The translations under genes and the position numbers were made by a program. DNA of 64,000 nucleotides, taken from Afipia sp. Its GTDB lineage: Bacteria > Pseudomonadota > Alphaproteobacteria > Rhizobiales > Xanthobacteraceae. The stretch is taken from positions 558,001 to 622,000 of the forward strand of contig JANQAK010000003.1 in the NCBI GenBank assembly GCA_024707075.1, written 5' to 3'. Within the stretch, counting starts at the first letter, position 1. Every line of letters begins with the position of its first letter. Shown in pieces: positions 36,101-44,778 of this stretch. The notes beneath the pieces were generated by a model that worked only from the letters and a program-made list of their open reading frames with translations, searched no databases and was not told the origin of the DNA.

Positions 36101-37564
36101 ATGCAGAAGGAACGCCTGATACCGCTGATCGTAGCCTGTGCGCTGTTCATGGAAAACATGGACTCGACGGTGATCGCGACCTCACTGCCGGCCATTGCCG
36201 CCGACATCGGCACCAGCCCTCTGACATTGAAGCTCGCGATCACATCCTATCTGCTGTCGCTCGCGGTGTTCATTCCGGCCAGCGGATGGACCGCCGACCG
36301 CTTCGGCGCGCGGGCGGTGTTCAGCGTCGCCATCGGCGTGTTCATGGTCGGCTCGATCGGCTGCGCGATCTCCACCTCGGTGACGGACTTCGTGATCGCG
36401 CGCACGCTGCAAGGCGTCGGCGGCGCGATGATGACGCCGGTCGGGCGGCTGGTGCTGCTGCGCTCCATCGACAAGAGCGCATTGGTCAATGCCATGGCCT
36501 GGGTCACGGTGCCTGCGCTGATCGGCCCGGTAATCGGCCCGCCGCTCGGCGGCTTCATCACCACTTATTTCTCGTGGCACTGGATCTTTCTCATCAACAT
36601 TCCGATCGGCCTGCTCGGAATCTGGATGGCGCAGAGATATATCGACCCGATCAAGAGCGAGAATCCGGAACGCTTCGATCTCGTTGGCCTCGTGCTGGCG
36701 GGACTGGGACTCGCCGGTCTCGCCTTCGGTCTCTCGGTGGCCGGGCTGGGGCTGCTGCCGTGGCCCATCGTGGTCGGTTTGATTGTCGGCGGCGCACTGT
36801 GCATGGGTCTCTATCTGCGTCACGCCAGGCGCACGGCGTCCCCGGTGCTGGATTTCTCGCTGATGAAACACCAGACCCTGCGCGCCAGCCTGACCGGCGG
36901 CTTCCTGTATCGCCTCGGCATCGGCGCGCTGCCGTTCCTGCTGCCGCTCTTGATGCAGATCGGGTTTGGCCTCTCGCCGTTCAAGTCAGGCCTCGTCACA
37001 TTCGCCTCCGCCGTCGGCGCGCTCGGCATGAAAACGCTGGCGGCGCGGATCATCCGCACCTTCGGCTTCCGCAAGATCACGGTCATCAACGCTGTGGTGA
37101 GTTCGTTCTTCCTCGCCGCCTGCGCGCTGTTCACGCCTGCGACGCCGCTGCTGCTGATCATGATCATCCTGATCGTCGGCGGCTTCTTCCGCTCGCTGCA
37201 GTTCACCTCGATCAACACGCTGGCTTATGCCGAGGTGACGCCCGACGAAATGAGCCGCGCCACCACGCTGATGAGCGTCAACCAGCAGCTTGCGATCTCG
37301 GCCGGCGTCGCGGTCGGCGCATTCGCCGTCGAGGCGACGATGGCGGTGAACCATGCCACCGAACTCGGCGCGGGCGACTTCTGGCCTGCCTTCGTCATCG
37401 TATCGGTTCTGTCGGCAGCCTCGGCCTATTCTTTCTGGAAGCTGCCCGAGGATGCAGGCAACGAAATTTCCGGCCACAAGGTCGCGATCATGGAAGGCCC
37501 GAAAGCGCCGGAGGCTGCGGCGGCAGAATCCACCCAGGACGCGCGCGACCAGAAGCTGGGGTGA
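36101..37564 (+). CDS. MFS drug:H+ antiporter (DHA2, 14-helix, EmrB-like)
   Basis: The 487-residue protein shows the DHA2 pattern. It starts PLIVACALFMENMDSTVIAT (motif D1-like), then has motif A GWTADRFGARAVF, motif B RTLQGVGGAMMTPVGRLVLL and motif C PALIGPVIGPPLGGFITTYF. Fourteen hydrophobic segments are expected. The C-terminal tail is Ala/Glu-rich and cytoplasmic. Such pumps export drugs, dyes or toxic metabolites with proton influx, often with an EmrA-type adaptor, which is not present here. The ATG at 36101 is chosen over 36053. A block of repeats follows the gene. Confidence 0.93.
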   Translation: MQKERLIPLIVACALFMENMDSTVIATSLPAIAADIGTSPLTLKLAITSYLLSLAVFIPASGWTADRFGARAVFSVAIGVFMVGSIGCAISTSVTDFVIARTLQGVGGAMMTPVGRLVLLRSIDKSALVNAMAWVTVPALIGPVIGPPLGGFITTYFSWHWIFLINIPIGLLGIWMAQRYIDPIKSENPERFDLVGLVLAGLGLAGLAFGLSVAGLGLLPWPIVVGLIVGGALCMGLYLRHARRTASPVLDFSLMKHQTLRASLTGGFLYRLGIGALPFLLPLLMQIGFGLSPFKSGLVTFASAVGALGMKTLAARIIRTFGFRKITVINAVVSSFFLAACALFTPATPLLLIMIILIVGGFFRSLQFTSINTLAYAEVTPDEMSRATTLMSVNQQLAISAGVAVGAFAVEATMAVNHATELGAGDFWPAFVIVSVLSAASAYSFWKLPEDAGNEISGHKVAIMEGPKAPEAAAAESTQDARDQKLG

Positions 37565-37611
37565 AGTGCCGTTGCCGCCGGGAACGCTGGGATATTGAAA
37601 CACACATGATC

Positions 37612-37737
37612 GTCGTCCCCGCGAAGGCGGGGACCCATACTCCCTGAACTCTCAATTTATGGGAGATGCTGGAGCAATTTTCTCGCCGTTATTACGACAT
37701 TCGGTGGTTATGGGTCCCCGTCTTCGCGGGGACGACG
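37612..37737. repeat. REP-like pair, class 1
   Basis: The left hairpin is GTCCCCGC (37615-37622) / GCGGGGAC (37627-37634) with a GAAG loop; the right hairpin is GTCCCCG (37714-37720) / CGGGGAC (37727-37733). The flanks are mirrored (GGGGACCCAT ... ATGGGTCCCC) as in the element at 29651. It lies in the gap after the MFS gene and may also terminate transcription from both sides. Confidence 0.87.
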
Positions 37738-37738
37738 T

Positions 37739-37842
37739 AGGGGAGACTACGCAGTAAATCTTGGTGTCCGCAATCGAAGTCTGCCATCACCGACGGCGCC
37801 GTCGAGGGGAGACTACGCAGTAAATCTTGGTGTCCGCAATCG
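37739..37842. repeat. Two 38-bp direct repeats at 66-bp offset
   Basis: A 38-base sequence starting AGGGGAGACTACGCAGTAAA and ending GGTGTCCGCAATCG occurs at 37739-37776 and again, identical, at 37805-37842. The second copy ends directly at the rlmE stop codon. The 28 bases between contain the inverted GACGGCGCCGTC at 37792-37803. The perfect identity points to a recent duplication event. Confidence 0.95.
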
Positions 37843-38536
37843 TTAGGCACTCCGCGCGTTATCCCCGCGAAACCCGAGCGCCAGCACGTAGCGCTCCGAT
37901 GAATCCTGCCGGCTGGCGGCGGGCTTCACATGCTTCACCGTGGCGAAGTCGCGCTTGAGCTGCGCCAATAGATCCGCTTCCGCGCCGCTCTGGAACACCT
38001 TCGCCAGAAACGTGCCGCCCGGATTGAGGATTTCGCAGGCGAAGGCCGCAGCGCTCTCCACCAGACCGATGATGCGCAACTGATCCGTCTTGCGATGGCC
38101 CGTGGTGTTGGCGGCCATGTCCGACATCACCACATCCGCGCCGCCGCCGATCATGGCGCGCAGTTTTTTCCGGTGCCTTCTCGTCGAGAAAATCCATCTG
38201 CGCGAAAGTCACGCCCGGAAGTTCCGGCATTTCCAGCAGGTCGATGGCGACAACCTTGCCCCGCCCCTCAACCGAGCCGACGCGCTTGGCCGCGATCTGG
38301 CTCCAGCCACCGGGAGCAGCGCCGAGATCGACCACCACCTGACCTGACTTGAGGAAATGCTGCTTGTCGTCGATTTCGCGCAGCTTGTAGGCCGCGCGCG
38401 AGCGGAAGCCGTCACGCTTCGCCTGCATGACATACGGATCGTTGAGCTGACGTTCCAGCCAGAGTTTCGACGACAGCTTGCGCTTGCCGCCGCTCTTCAC
38501 GGTCACATGCAGCCGGCCGGTGGTGTCTTTCGCCAT
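37843..38536 (-). pseudogene. rlmE: 23S rRNA 2'-O-ribose methyltransferase RlmE (FtsJ), frameshifted at an A6 run
   Basis: RlmE methylates U2552 of 23S rRNA. The first part (ATG 38536) reads RSRAAYKLREIDDKQHFLKS, the SAM motif VVVDLGAAPGGWSQIAAKRV and VTFAQMDFLDEKAPEK, and then loses the frame. The neighbouring frame continues correctly with AMIGGGADVVMSDMAANTTG (active-site Asp), GLVESAAAFACEILNPGGTF and LAKVFQSGA to the stop at 37843. The break falls on a run of six A (T6 at 38164-38169 on the plus strand); five A would restore a full protein of about 230 residues. It could be a true lesion, a sequencing error or a slippage site. It follows ppx/gppA on the same strand. Confidence 0.88.
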
Positions 38537-38675
38537 AAGCGTTGGTTTCCAGCGGCATGATCCCCGAAACGTGGGAACCGGTTTTCGGAACGGATCATTG
38601 CCCAAATCAAAATAAGCGCGCCAAGCGCACCCCTTACGACGTTTTCACCGCGCCGTCACGGCATCTGAATCGGGA

Positions 38676-39749
38676 TCAGGAGGCCTGGATCGCGCCGTCG
38701 GCCCGCATCATCTCGACCAGCATGCCTTCGCGCAGGCCGCGGTCCGCCACCCGCAGGCGCGGCAGTGGAAACGCCGCGCGGATGGCATCCAGAATGGCGC
38801 AGCCGGCCAGCACGAGATCGGCGCGCTCGGTGCCAATGCAGGCGTTTTGCGCGCGGTCCTGGTAGGTCATGTCGAGCAATCGCGCGATGGCGCGGTCCAT
38901 CTCGGCATCGCTCATCCACAAGCCGTCCACCCTGCGCCGGTCATAGTGCGAAAGCCCGAGGTGAATGCCTGCGACCGTGGTCACCGTTCCCGACGTTCCC
39001 AGCAGATGCATGTCGGACAGATCGTGGCCATGCTGCGCGGCGAACGGCGCGAGATGGCTTGCAACTTCGTCGACCATCGCGCCGTAAGATTCCCGTGTCA
39101 CATGAGTGCCGCCGAACTTCTCTGCCAGTGTGACAACACCGAGCGGCAACGAGGTCCACGGCCCCTTCACCGGCGGCGCATGCGGGCTGCCCGCCGGACG
39201 TTCGATCCGCACCACTTCGGTGGAGCCGCCGCCGATGTCGAACAGGATCGCGCCTTTGGCCCTGACATCGAGCAGCGGCGTGCAGCCGATCACGGCCAGC
39301 GTCGATTCCGTTTCGCGGTCGATGACTTCGAGCTTGATGCCGGTCTCACGCGCGATGAGATCGAGAAAGAAATCGGCATTGTCCGCCGCGCGGCAGGCCT
39401 CGGTCGCAATCGTGCGCAACCGCTTCGCGCCCCTGGCGCGGATCTTGTCGCCGCAAACACCCAGGGCGCTGACCGCCCGTGAAATAGCGGCATCGCTGAT
39501 GCGGCCGGAAGTCGAGATGCCCTCGCCCAGCCGGATGATACGCGAGAACGAGTCGATGACGCGAAAGCCGTCGTTGGAGACGCGCGCGATCAGCAGGCGG
39601 CAGTTGTTGGTGCCAAGATCGAGCGCGGCATAGGCTGCAGGGATACCGTGAACGCGGCTGTGGCCACCGTTCAGCGCCTCTCCCGCAGCCGATCCTGACG
39701 GGCTCGCACACGGTCCGGAACCGTCGTGCAGCCGCACGTCCTCGTTCAT
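38676..39749 (-). CDS. Ppx/GppA family exopolyphosphatase / pppGpp phosphohydrolase
   Basis: The 357-residue protein has the sugar-kinase/actin fold of Ppx/GppA: YAALDLGTNNCRLLIARV, DSFSRIIRLGEGI, the ATP/polyP loop LFDIGGGSTEVVRIE, and LLGTSGTVTTVAGIHLGL. It lacks the long C-terminal HD domain of E. coli Ppx, as is typical of the short alphaproteobacterial form. It removes terminal phosphates from polyphosphate or pppGpp; which one is not decided. The ATG at 39749 (MNEDVRLHDG) is chosen; upstream starts at 39773 and 39866 exist. rlmE is the next gene on this strand, a frequent pairing. Confidence 0.92.
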   Translation of the reverse strand: MNEDVRLHDGSGPCASPSGSAAGEALNGGHSRVHGIPAAYAALDLGTNNCRLLIARVSNDGFRVIDSFSRIIRLGEGISTSGRISDAAISRAVSALGVCGDKIRARGAKRLRTIATEACRAADNADFFLDLIARETGIKLEVIDRETESTLAVIGCTPLLDVRAKGAILFDIGGGSTEVVRIERPAGSPHAPPVKGPWTSLPLGVVTLAEKFGGTHVTRESYGAMVDEVASHLAPFAAQHGHDLSDMHLLGTSGTVTTVAGIHLGLSHYDRRRVDGLWMSDAEMDRAIARLLDMTYQDRAQNACIGTERADLVLAGCAILDAIRAAFPLPRLRVADRGLREGMLVEMMRADGAIQAS

Positions 39750-39954
39750 GCAAATCCATCTCTGCGCCGCCATGTCCGGCGGCGCGGCAATCCTGTTCAA
39801 ATAAAGTCTAACAGCGTACGTGCCGGGCGCAACCGCAGCATACCCAATCGCCCATTGTGACCCCAATTCAGAGCTCTTAAGTTTAACAAACCGGCCTGCT
39901 CAGGGCCGATGCGCGGCCTCCTGCCGCCAAACCCCGATTTCCCGCGGATTTTTC

Positions 39955-42330
39955 ATGCTCGATCACCCGTCCCTCCTCTCGGCCGAAAACGATGTCGCAC
40001 TGCAAAAATTCGGCGTCGGACAACCCGTCCGCCGAAAGGAGGACGACACACTGGTGCGGGGCAAGGGAACCTACACCGACGACCTCAGCCTCACCGATCA
40101 GGTCTATGCCTGGATCGTCCGCAGCAGCCACGCCCACGGCATCATCAAAAACATCGACGTCGGGGCCGCACGCGCGATGCCCGGCGTGCTCGGCGTCTGG
40201 ACCGGACAGGACCTCGCGCGGGCCGGCTACAATCCTTTCACCTGCGGCCTGCCGATGAAGAACCGCGACGGCTCGCCCCTGTTTCAGACCGACCGCCTGC
40301 CGCTGATGACCGACAAGGTGCGCTTCGTCGGCGACCCCGTCGCCTTCGTCGTCGCGCGAACGCTGGCGCAGGCGCGCGAGGCCGGCGAAGCCGTCGTCGT
40401 GGACATCGAGCCGTTGCCGTCCGTCACCAGCGCGGAGGATGCAGCGAAACCGGGCGCGCCGCAGCTTTACGATCACATCCCGAACAACGTCGCGCTCGAC
40501 TATCACTCCGGCGACGACGCGGCGCTCGATGCCGCGTTCGCAAAGGCCGCGCATGTGACCCGCCTCGCCATCGTCAACACCCGCCTTGCGGTGGTGGCGA
40601 TGGAGCCGCGCGCCGCACTGGCGAGCTACGACAAGACAACGCAGCGCTTCACCATCGAAGTGCCGACGCAGGGCGTCGCCGGCAACCGCACCTCGCTGGC
40701 AAAAACGCTGAACGTGCCGAACGACAAGGTTCATCTGCTGACGCGCAATGTCGGCGGATCGTTCGGCATGAAGAACACCAGCTATCCCGAATATATCTGC
40801 ATTCTCCACGCGGCGCGCGAACTCGGCCGTCCCGTGAAATGGACCGACGAGCGCTCCACGAGTTTCCTGTCGGACAGTCACGGCCGCGCGCAGGACGTCG
40901 AATGCGAACTCGCGCTCGATGCAAACGGCACATTCCTCGGCGTGCGCGTGCGCGGTTACGGCAATCTCGGCGCCTACATCACCGGCGTGGCGCCGCTGCC
41001 GCTGTCGCTGAACATCGCCAAGAACATCAACAGCGTCTATCGCATGCCGCTGATCGGCGTCGACATCAAATGCGTGGTGACCAATACCACGCTGATGGGC
41101 GCCTATCGCGGCGCGGGCCGACCGGAGGCCAACTACTTCATGGAGCGGCTGATCGATCGCGCCGCCGATGAAATGAGAATCGACCGCCTTGCGCTACGCA
41201 AGCGCAACTTCATCAAGCCCGCGCAGATTCCCTACGCTGCCGCCAATGGCTTCACCTACGACAGCGGCGATTTTCCTGCCGTTTTCAGCAAGGCCATTGA
41301 ACAGGCCGATCTCGCGGGCTTCGCCAAGCGAAAGAAGGAAAGCCGCAAGCGCGGCAAGCTGCGCGGCATCGCGGTCGGCTCCTATCTGGAAGTCACCGCG
41401 CCGCCCAATCCCGAACTCGGCAAGATCGTGTTCGAGGCCGACGGCACGGTGCGGCTCATCACCGGCACGCTCGATTACGGCCAGGGCCACGCGACACCGT
41501 TCGCGCAGGTGCTGGCGGCGCAGCTCGGTGTGCCGTTCGACGCCATCAAGCTGACACAGGGCGACAGCGACATCGTTCACACCGGCAACGGCACCGGCGG
41601 CTCGCGCTCCATCATGGCAAGCGGCACAGCCATTGTCGAAGCCGCGAAGCTCGTGATCGAGAAAGGCAAGCAGGCGGCGGCGCATGTGCTCGAAGCCGCC
41701 GCAGGTGACATCGAATTCTCCAACGGGCAATTCACCATCGCCGGCACCGATCGAGGGATCGGCATCATGGATCTGGCAGCGAGACTCCGAGATACGAAGA
41801 TGCCGGAGGGCGTGCCATCCTCGCTCGATGTCGATCACACCGCGCAGGGCGTTCCCTCGACCTTCCCGAACGGTTGCCACGTCGCCGAGGTCGAGGTCGA
41901 TCCGGACACCGGCGTGGTGCGCATCGTCCGCTACAGCGGCGTCAACGATTTCGGCACCGTGGTGAATCCGATGATCGTGGCCGGCCAGATTCATGGCGGC
42001 GTCGCGCAGGGCATCGGTCAGGCGCTGATGGAATGCGTGACCTACGACGACAACGGCCAGCCGGTGACGGGATCGTTCATGGACTACGCCCTGCCGCGCG
42101 CCAGCGACATTCCCTCGATGACGCTCGGCGACCTTCCCTCGCCCGCGACATCGAACCCGCTCGGCACCAAGGGCTGCGGCGAAGCCGGCTGCGCCGGCAG
42201 TCTCGCAACCCTGGTCAACGCGGTGCTCGATGCGCTGTCAGATGAAGACGTGACGACCATCGATATGCCGCTGACGCCGGAAAAGGTCTGGCGCGCAATC
42301 CAGGACGGACGTAAGGCGAAGACGGCGTGA
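39955..42330 (+). CDS. Xanthine dehydrogenase family molybdopterin-binding subunit (form-II CoxL-like), orphan
   Basis: The 791-residue protein is the large subunit type of molybdenum hydroxylases: FGVGQPVRRKEDDTLVRGKG at the start, the MCD-cofactor motif GGSFGMKN and the catalytic Glu743 in GTKGCGEAGCAGS. The active-site loop reads AYRGAGR (residues 383-389), the form-II signature, not the AYxCSFR of true aerobic CO dehydrogenase. It probably oxidises an aldehyde or aromatic substrate. Partner genes for the FAD (CoxM) and 2Fe-2S (CoxS) subunits are absent on both sides. The ATG at 39955 is preferred to the open frame from 39820. Confidence 0.94.
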   Translation: MLDHPSLLSAENDVALQKFGVGQPVRRKEDDTLVRGKGTYTDDLSLTDQVYAWIVRSSHAHGIIKNIDVGAARAMPGVLGVWTGQDLARAGYNPFTCGLPMKNRDGSPLFQTDRLPLMTDKVRFVGDPVAFVVARTLAQAREAGEAVVVDIEPLPSVTSAEDAAKPGAPQLYDHIPNNVALDYHSGDDAALDAAFAKAAHVTRLAIVNTRLAVVAMEPRAALASYDKTTQRFTIEVPTQGVAGNRTSLAKTLNVPNDKVHLLTRNVGGSFGMKNTSYPEYICILHAARELGRPVKWTDERSTSFLSDSHGRAQDVECELALDANGTFLGVRVRGYGNLGAYITGVAPLPLSLNIAKNINSVYRMPLIGVDIKCVVTNTTLMGAYRGAGRPEANYFMERLIDRAADEMRIDRLALRKRNFIKPAQIPYAAANGFTYDSGDFPAVFSKAIEQADLAGFAKRKKESRKRGKLRGIAVGSYLEVTAPPNPELGKIVFEADGTVRLITGTLDYGQGHATPFAQVLAAQLGVPFDAIKLTQGDSDIVHTGNGTGGSRSIMASGTAIVEAAKLVIEKGKQAAAHVLEAAAGDIEFSNGQFTIAGTDRGIGIMDLAARLRDTKMPEGVPSSLDVDHTAQGVPSTFPNGCHVAEVEVDPDTGVVRIVRYSGVNDFGTVVNPMIVAGQIHGGVAQGIGQALMECVTYDDNGQPVTGSFMDYALPRASDIPSMTLGDLPSPATSNPLGTKGCGEAGCAGSLATLVNAVLDALSDEDVTTIDMPLTPEKVWRAIQDGRKAKTA

Positions 42331-42333
42331 TAT

Positions 42334-42488
42334 GCATCCATCGAGGCTCGCCGCAAACGCCGCTCGCACCTCAGGATCACGCTGCCGTCATTCCGGGATG
42401 CGCCTCTTAGCGCAGGCCCGGAATCCAGTCTTGCTGCCGTTATGGATTCCGGGTTCGCTCGCAAAGGCGCTCGCGCCCCGGAATGACG
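42334..42488. repeat. REP-like repeats, class 3 half-element plus class 2 pair
   Basis: The class 3 piece 42334-42381 reads ATCGAGGCTCGCCG ... CGCTCGCACCTCAGGAT, matching the right half of the element at 51102-51206. Directly after it comes a class 2 pair (42386-42488): CGTCATTCCGGG ... CCCGGAATCC and then GGATTCCGGGTTCGCTCGCA ... CGCCCCGGAATGACG. The same class 2 pair is repeated at 43028-43132. Both lie in the gap after the CoxL-like gene. Confidence 0.88.
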
Positions 42489-43027
42489 ACGAGTCGAAAC
42501 ATTTCGTGATGGGGATACGAATCCCCGCGCTTCAGATCAGCCTTACGTTCAGCGGGTCCTGTTCGTGAGGGGCGCTTCTCGAGGGCGCTCGTTAGGCGGA
42601 GCAGGATGCGGCGCCTGCGCGTGTGTTTCGCAAACACATGCCCGGGAGGCTGGGGTCACCGTCCGGGCCAACTACGTGGCTCTGCCGTTCGCGGCTGGAC
42701 GAGGACAGGATGAAGGCGGGGAAATCCCGCCGGATCAAGGCGCGCCGCGCCCGTCCTGACCCGGAAGTGCGGTCCTCTCGCCCAAAATCGCCGCAATGGA
42801 GCGCCGCAAGGCGATGCGCTTCCGGATCACCATTCGCCTCGCAAGCGGATGCCGGAAGCGAAACGAAGACAAGGTGCGCCTCGCGGCGCTCCATGCCCCT
42901 CGTTGTTTTGAGAGGGCGAAACTAAGAGCTCACCTTGCGCATGGCGCGAGAGCGATTGCGCGTGCGCGAATGAAAGTGGCTGTCTGACAATTGAATCGGA
43001 ACCGGCGCATCGCAAGTGCTTACACCA
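42489..43027. other. Structured, gene-free block between palindromic repeats
   Basis: No frame has a credible start and codon pattern; the minus-strand frame 42592-42894 is Arg/Ser/Ala-rich and looks spurious. The block contains tight hairpins: TGTGTTT (42622-42628) CGC AAACACA (42632-42638), and GGCGGG (42715-42720) GAAAT CCCGCC (42726-42731). Flanked on both sides by REP-type pairs, it may be a dispersed non-coding element or an unrecognised RNA gene. Confidence 0.4.
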
Positions 43028-43132
43028 CGTCATTCCGGGACGCGCCCTCTTGAGCGCGGGCCCGGAATCCAGACTGTCTGTCATGATGGATTCCGGGTTC
43101 GCTCGCAAAGCTGCTCGCGCCCCGGAATGACG
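43028..43132. repeat. REP-like pair, class 2 (CATTCCGGG / CCCGGAAT)
   Basis: CGTCATTCCGGG ... GGGCCCGGAATCC, a short unpaired middle, then GGATTCCGGGTTCGCTCGCA ... GCGCCCCGGAATGACG. The two ends of the element are complementary to each other, so the whole 105 bp can also fold as one cruciform. Copy of the element at 42386-42488 with a few base changes in the loops. Confidence 0.9.
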
Positions 43133-43171
43133 ATGGATGTGATGACGCGAGCCGCTCGCTACACCCACGAT

Positions 43172-43295
43172 GTCGTCCCCGCGCAGGCGGGGACCCATAA
43201 CCACCGAACGTCATGATGACGGCGAGAAGACTGCTCCGACATCCCCGCCAAATCGACAACTCAGGAGTATGGGTCCCCGCCTGCGCGGGGACGAC
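43172..43295. repeat. REP-like pair, class 1
   Basis: The left hairpin is GTCCCCGC (43175-43182) / GCGGGGAC (43187-43194) and the right hairpin is GTCCCCGC (43273-43280) / GCGGGGAC (43284-43291), with mirrored flanks GTCGTCC ... GGACCCAT and ATGGGTCC ... GGACGAC. It ends 37 bases before the stop of the minus-strand MaoC-like gene and may terminate it. Confidence 0.9.
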
Positions 43296-43331
43296 GTGGA
43301 GAGAGATTTCGCGCGATAACTGAGAACGAAC

Positions 43332-44129
43332 CTATGCCGCCATCGCCTCGCGCGGCTGGTAGATCGCCACATGCTGGCAATGCGCGATCAGCTTCGAGCC
43401 GTTTGCGACGATCACGCCATCCAGCTCCACGAACTTGTGGCCCTTGCGCTCGTAATTGCCGGTGACTTTGGCGCGCACGCTCAGTTCATCGGTGACGGCA
43501 GCCGTCGCCAGATAGCGGATCGTGCTGCCGACATGAATCCACGGACCGAGAATGGCGTTTTCCATCAGCGCCCAGTTCATCGTCCGCAGCAGCATGCCGG
43601 TGTGAACGATCTTCTCATTGGCGTAGAGCGGATCGGTTTCGCGGGCGTCGCGCAAATAATCTGCTGAACCCTCTACGCCGAGCGTGAACGGCGGAATGGC
43701 GAGCCACTTGCCGGTCGCGTAGGATTTTTCACTGGCGGGCGCTGTCTTGCCGGCAACGGCAACACTCTGGAAATCATCCAGCGAGAGTTTCAGCGGATCG
43801 GATGGCATCGACGCCGTACCGGTCGCGCACAATTCGCCCCGGCTTTCGACCTTGATCGCGAGGCCATCTGCGGTTTCTTCCGCGGTCACCACCGCCGTCT
43901 CGCCGTCATAAACCGGCTTGAAGAACCGGCCATCCATCAACCCGCGTTCCAGGAACGCCCGGCCCCATTTCGCCACCGGCATATGCGACATATATGCGAA
44001 CACATCGACGCCGGGCACCAGTCCGCCCTGGAATCCGAAGCGGCGCGCGACCGAATCGTCGTGCATCTTGTTTTCGGAGTTCTTGGCGAGATTGTAGGCG
44101 TGGACGCTGTAGGGCTGGGGCGCGGTCAT
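43332..44129 (-). CDS. MaoC/hotdog-fold domain protein (265 aa)
   Basis: The N-terminal half has the MaoC-like signature [20 protein letters not shown] near residues 20-40, where hydratases of this fold bind acyl-CoA. The C-terminal half ([40 protein letters not shown]) looks like a second hotdog domain, giving a double-hotdog protein. Acyl-CoA or related thioester hydration or hydrolysis is possible, but the substrate is unknown. The ATG at 44129 ([10 protein letters not shown]) is chosen over the frame opening at 44243. It is divergent from the DUF188 gene and is followed by a class 1 repeat. Confidence 0.8.
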   Translation of the reverse strand: MTAPQPYSVHAYNLAKNSENKMHDDSVARRFGFQGGLVPGVDVFAYMSHMPVAKWGRAFLERGLMDGRFFKPVYDGETAVVTAEETADGLAIKVESRGELCATGTASMPSDPLKLSLDDFQSVAVAGKTAPASEKSYATGKWLAIPPFTLGVEGSADYLRDARETDPLYANEKIVHTGMLLRTMNWALMENAILGPWIHVGSTIRYLATAAVTDELSVRAKVTGNYERKGHKFVELDGVIVANGSKLIAHCQHVAIYQPREAMAA

Positions 44130-44290
44130 CGGTTTCCTCGAATTGTTGCGTTTCTTGGCCCAAATGGACCGCAAAGCGGACGCGAAAACAAGCCGCACCG
44201 GCGCATGCCTCGCAATCGGGTTTCCACGCCTTTCGCTCGCCATTTGGGCGGGGTTGGGCTACCAGCAGCGCAAACGAATACGGAACAGCC

Positions 44291-44758
44291 TTGACCCAGA
44301 CGACCCGCATCTATGTCGACGCCGACGCCTGCCCGGTGAAGGACGAGATTTACCGTGTCGCCGCGCGCCATAGCCTGCCGGTCAGCGTGGTGGCGGGTAA
44401 TTTCATCCGGGTGCCGAACGATCCGCTGATCGAGCGGATCGCCGCAGGCCCGGGGATGGATGCCGCCGATGACTGGATTGCGGAACGCGCGCAAAAGGGC
44501 GATATCGTCGTCACGTCCGACATCCCATTGGCGGCGCGCTGCGTGAAGGCCGGGGCGGACGTGATCGCGCCGAACGGCAAGCCGTTCTCCGAAGAGTCCA
44601 TCGGCATGACGCTGGCGGTGCGCAACCTGATGACGGATCTGCGCTCCAGCGGCGAAATCACCGGCGGACCGCGCTCGTATTCACCCAAGGACCGCTCCGC
44701 GTTTCTCTCGGCCCTCGACCAGACCATCCGCCGCATCCAGCGCGCGCAACAGAAATAG
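44291..44758 (+). CDS. YaiI/YqxD family (DUF188) protein
   Basis: The 155-residue protein matches the DUF188 family throughout: [20 protein letters not shown] at the start (PIN-like acidic residues), [40 protein letters not shown] and the C-terminal [20 protein letters not shown]. The fold is related to PIN-domain nucleases; the cellular function is not established. No ATG fits the frame, so TTG at 44291 is taken as the start. It is followed after 20 bases by the ABC-F gene on the same strand, so the two may be cotranscribed. Confidence 0.9.
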   Translation: MTQTTRIYVDADACPVKDEIYRVAARHSLPVSVVAGNFIRVPNDPLIERIAAGPGMDAADDWIAERAQKGDIVVTSDIPLAARCVKAGADVIAPNGKPFSEESIGMTLAVRNLMTDLRSSGEITGGPRSYSPKDRSAFLSALDQTIRRIQRAQQK

Positions 44759-44778
44759 AACAAGAGTACCCCGACGAC

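Noticed and set aside
38155-38180. Programmed -1 frameshift at AAAAAAC in rlmE
   Set aside because: The heptamer is not in the phase needed for -1 slippage, and restoring the protein needs a +1 shift or loss of one A. A lesion or homopolymer error is simpler.
39955-42330. Aerobic carbon monoxide dehydrogenase large subunit
   Set aside because: The active-site loop is AYRGAGR, lacking the cysteine of the form-I AYxCSFR motif, and coxM/coxS are absent.
42592-42894. Minus-strand 100-residue frame in the repeat island
   Set aside because: Arg/Ser/Ala-rich composition without structure and flanked by repeats; more likely non-coding.
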